DNA from: Chloroflexi bacterium CFX4
GTDB taxonomy: Bacteria; Chloroflexota; Anaerolineae; Aggregatilineales; UBA2796
DNA: 64,000 bases
Direction of reading: 5' to 3'
NCBI GenBank assembly: GCA_021404685.1
Contig: QWHC01000008.1
Location: forward strand, 163,277-227,276
This document shows, piece by piece, positions 61,517-64,000 of this stretch (within the stretch, counting starts at the first letter, position 1; every line of letters begins with the position of its first letter). The translations under genes and the position numbers were made by a program. The notes below the pieces were generated by a model. It was not told where the DNA came from. It was given only the letters and a program-made list of their open reading frames with translations, and did not search any database.

Positions 61517-62524
61517 TCATCCAGGAATCTGTACAAGAATAACCGTAATATTATCATTACCACCGTTCTGATTTGCAAGTTCAATAAGACGGTCACAAGC
61601 CTCTTGTGGTGTTTGTGCGCCGGTGATGATGTGCCGCAACTGCGTCTCATCCACCATATTCCAGAGCCCATCACTGCACAGCATCAGGCGTGCGCCTTCC
61701 GGCAGACGGCGCACAAGCGTATCTATCTCAAGGTTATCGTTCTGCCCAATGGCGCGGTACAGCACGTTGCGCTGCGGATGCACGGCTGCCTCATCGGGTG
61801 TTAGGTGATCCAGATCAATCAGGCGCTGTACAAGGGAATGATCGTGGGTGATCTGATCAATGCCCTCTTCCGTAATCAAGTAAGCGCGGCTATCGCCCAC
61901 ATGCGCGATGTATGCCATGCTGCCATTGATAGCAGCCGCTGTCACAGTTGTGCCACCTTCGGGTGTTTCGTTGGCAACCATCTCGTTCGCCTTTTGGAGC
62001 GCTTCGGTGAGGATTTCGTTGAGGTAGAGATCGTCGCTATCGGTGCCTGCCAAGCGCTTTAGGTAGTAGTTGCTTAGCACATGCTGTCCGATAATACGTG
62101 CGGCAAGGGCAGAGGCACGCTCACCATTCTCATGCCCACCCATGCCGTCCGCCACGACGAACAGTCCGAAATCGGGCATGGTTTGCGCGCCAACCTGAGA
62201 GGTCAGCATGGCAAAAAGCGAGTCTTGGTTATTTTGGCGCACCACGCCCTTATCGCTGTTGATGCCGTAGGCAAGGTGTTTGCCCGGAATGCCCACAAAC
62301 GGCTCTATATCTTGAATGTTGCGGGTGACGCCCGGCTGCTCGAGTTTGGTGGTTACCAAGCTGGCGGCAGGCACTTCGGCTGTCGGCGCGGCAGGCGGCT
62401 CTGAGTGATCAGCAGGGGCGCGTGAGGAATCCTCTGGCTCATTAGTCACAGAAAGCGGCGCGTCTGTTGCTTTGGTTGGCGCTGCCTCTGGACGTGAGTT
62501 AAAAATGCGACGCAGAAATCCCAT
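61517..62524 (-). CDS. PP2C-family protein phosphatase
   Basis: A 335-residue serine/threonine phosphatase. An acidic Pro/Ala-rich lead (1-85) precedes the PP2C domain: NQDSLF, VVADGMGGHENGERAS, AHVGDSRAYLI, LCSDGLWNMV and GGNDNITVILVQ carry the metal-binding aspartates. It should reverse the action of the neighbouring kinase at 62552. The gap between the two is 27 bases on the same strand. Confidence 0.92.
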   Translation of the reverse strand: MGFLRRIFNSRPEAAPTKATDAPLSVTNEPEDSSRAPADHSEPPAAPTAEVPAASLVTTKLEQPGVTRNIQDIEPFVGIPGKHLAYGINSDKGVVRQNNQDSLFAMLTSQVGAQTMPDFGLFVVADGMGGHENGERASALAARIIGQHVLSNYYLKRLAGTDSDDLYLNEILTEALQKANEMVANETPEGGTTVTAAAINGSMAYIAHVGDSRAYLITEEGIDQITHDHSLVQRLIDLDHLTPDEAAVHPQRNVLYRAIGQNDNLEIDTLVRRLPEGARLMLCSDGLWNMVDETQLRHIITGAQTPQEACDRLIELANQNGGNDNITVILVQIPG

Positions 62525-62551
62525 GAGAATTACTCCACCTTGCCATTTGCC

Positions 62552-64000
62552 CTAGAGATTGAGTGCATACATTGTCTTGTCAGTCGAACCGATATAGAGC
62601 GTTGTGCCGTTTTCCGCAACAGCACCCGACGATGTGATCGGTCCGCCCGTTTCATATTTCCAGCGCTGCTGCCCTTTGCGCGTATCTACACTGTAAACGC
62701 AGTGGTCAGCACTGCCAAAGTATACCGCACCATTGGCAAACACAGGCGCGCTCACAATTTGCCCTTCGGTCACAAACTTCCAAATTGGCGGCTTATTCGT
62801 GCCAAGTTCCATCGCGTAGAGCGTGTTATCGTCCGCACCAACGTACACATTCCGCCCAACAATCAGCGGCGAGCCAACAATGCGCCCGCCAATGCGCTGC
62901 CGCCAAACGCCCCACCCGTTCTGAATATCTACGCCGTAGAGATGCATGTCCATCCCGCCGAAGACGACGACGCCATCATGGACAACGGGCGAGGAATAGA
63001 TCGGGCGCTTGGGCTTGTTGAAGCGCCATTTGAAGGTGTTACCCAAATCCACACAGATAACTTCGCCCGCCTCGGTCCCTACGATTACTAGATTCTCGTG
63101 AATGCATGGACGGCTGCGGATGGGCGCGTTGCAATCATGTTTCCATGCCAAGCGCCCGCTAATGGCATTAAAGCGTAGGGCAAAGAGCTTGCCGTCATCA
63201 TTACCGAAAAAGACCACACCATGATGCACTACAGGCGAGGAGCGAATGGGCGCATCGGTTGGGAACGACCACGCCAACTGCCCGGTGCGCGCATCAAGCG
63301 CGTAGAAGGTCTTATCCTGCGAGCCGAACATGACCAGATTTTCTTCTGGCACGATCACAGGCGTGGTGGCAATGCCACCATTGGACGAGAACTGCCAGCG
63401 ATACGTGCCATCCAGCGCATTTAGCACATACAGGTTGTTATCGTAAACGCCGATATAGACAGAGTTATCCCACACAGTGGGCGTGCCGCGAATTTCATCC
63501 TCGCAGCGGAATTTCCAGACCAACTGGCTGGCTTGCAGAACGCTGCTGCCCCAAGCCAACGTGCCAACGCCGCCCTCAGACGGCGCACCACTGATGCTCG
63601 GCATACCAGCGACCACCACACCACCGCCAAGCCCGTTAGGTGCTTGGGGCGCTTTCATGCCGCGATCCACCGCTATAATCGCCTGCTTCATTTCCTCAAC
63701 AGATTTGAAACGTGCTTCGGGCTGGTGTTCAAGGGCGCGCATCACCACTTGCACAAAGGCATCTGGCACATTCGGGTTGAACTGCTTGATCGGGCGTTCC
63801 TTGAAGGTGAACTGTGGTTCAAGGCGTGGGTCTTTGCGGGTGAGCAAATGGTGCAGCGTTGCACCTAGCGAATAAATATCGTTCTGTGGGCTTGCCTTGC
63901 CGCGATACTGCTCAGGCGGCGCGTAGCCTTCCGTGCCGATCTGCGTCACCTGCGGCAAATTCTCTTGGAACTTGCGAGCGATGCCGAAATCAATCAGGCG
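62552..64000 (-). CDS. Ser/Thr protein kinase with PQQ-type propeller (5' end beyond window)
   Basis: The gene is cut by the window edge; the readable 482 residues begin in the kinase domain with LIDFGIARKF (DFG at the edge) and GTEGYAPPEQYRG, then the end of the kinase to about residue 115. The remainder is a propeller of PQQ/YVTN-like blades (GTPTVWDNSVYIGVYDNNLY, VIVPEENLVMFGSQDKTFYAL, SPVVHDGVVVFGG, VYFGSADHCVYSVDTRKG). No membrane helix is visible between the kinase and the propeller in this part, so it may be soluble. It is the first visible gene of the PP2C/J-VWA/FHA cluster. Confidence 0.9.
   Translation of the reverse strand, partial: RLIDFGIARKFQENLPQVTQIGTEGYAPPEQYRGKASPQNDIYSLGATLHHLLTRKDPRLEPQFTFKERPIKQFNPNVPDAFVQVVMRALEHQPEARFKSVEEMKQAIIAVDRGMKAPQAPNGLGGGVVVAGMPSISGAPSEGGVGTLAWGSSVLQASQLVWKFRCEDEIRGTPTVWDNSVYIGVYDNNLYVLNALDGTYRWQFSSNGGIATTPVIVPEENLVMFGSQDKTFYALDARTGQLAWSFPTDAPIRSSPVVHHGVVFFGNDDGKLFALRFNAISGRLAWKHDCNAPIRSRPCIHENLVIVGTEAGEVICVDLGNTFKWRFNKPKRPIYSSPVVHDGVVVFGGMDMHLYGVDIQNGWGVWRQRIGGRIVGSPLIVGRNVYVGADDNTLYAMELGTNKPPIWKFVTEGQIVSAPVFANGAVYFGSADHCVYSVDTRKGQQRWKYETGGPITSSGAVAENGTTLYIGSTDKTMYALNL

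Overview
This 64 kb window looks like chromosomal DNA of a GC-rich bacterium, most plausibly a Chloroflexota member of the Anaerolineae type. That placement is inferred from gene style, not from a marker phylogeny. The signs are many large fused Ser/Thr kinases with FHA, TPR, PQQ-propeller or solute-binding domains, anchored TolB-like propellers, FG-GAP proteins with Pro/Thr-rich linkers, DUF1461 and DM13 membrane proteins, and Uma2 nucleases. I see no phage, insertion sequence, integrase, CRISPR array or rRNA. There is one tRNA, a tRNA-Glu(UUC).

Layout. 1-7.1 kb: Nfu_N protein, esterase and phosphatase-like enzyme in one tight operon, then an alpha/beta hydrolase with a CRP-like palindrome upstream, an HD hydrolase and DUF72 protein, tRNA-Glu, a Cof-type HAD phosphatase, a cyclophilin and a DM13 protein. 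7.1-12.2 kb, minus strand: a fused amino-sugar kinase/MurNAc-6P etherase, a penicillin-binding-protein relative without its catalytic motifs, a WD40 protein and an SDR. 12.2-18.6 kb, minus: FHA protein, a 1207-residue kinase-TPR protein and a Clp ATPase without a middle domain. 18.8-25.2 kb, plus: EF-P, a Cys-rich protein, a HAD-DinB fusion, an SPFH protein, and leuC/leuD separated by two damaged, partly identical Uma2 genes. 25.3-37 kb: hydrolase, two thioredoxin-fold proteins, a frameshifted FG-GAP gene, two signal-less HtrA-type proteases, DUF1461 and three tandem membrane-anchored propellers. 37-44 kb: PhoU, PH/TPR protein, RsfS, Ndk, a WXG100-hydrolase with a propeller partner, thymidine phosphorylase and a PDZ lipoprotein-like protein. 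44-52 kb, minus: a receptor kinase with an extracellular sugar-binding-type sensor, a Fe-S PD-(D/E)XK nuclease, a histidine kinase, a GT39-like glycosyltransferase and two small proteins. 52-58.4 kb, plus: an ammonium transporter fused to a hybrid histidine kinase with its own CheY protein, an F420-type oxidoreductase, a LysM protein and RdgB. 58.4-64 kb, minus: OmpR-type regulator and a phospho-signalling cluster of FHA zinc-ribbon protein, J-VWA protein, PP2C phosphatase and Ser/Thr kinase with PQQ propeller, the last cut by the window edge.

The common theme is signalling: three Ser/Thr kinases, two histidine kinases, a PP2C phosphatase, FHA readers and several propellers, arranged as local modules. 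The most interesting items are the Amt-kinase-double-receiver protein, the kinase with a periplasmic-binding-protein sensor, the WXG100-hydrolase pair, the probable pseudo-PBP with its WD40 partner, and the J-VWA/PP2C/STPK/FHA module. Several genes appear to use an extended -10 promoter (TGn before TAtAAT-like hexamers), and the first gene may be leaderless.
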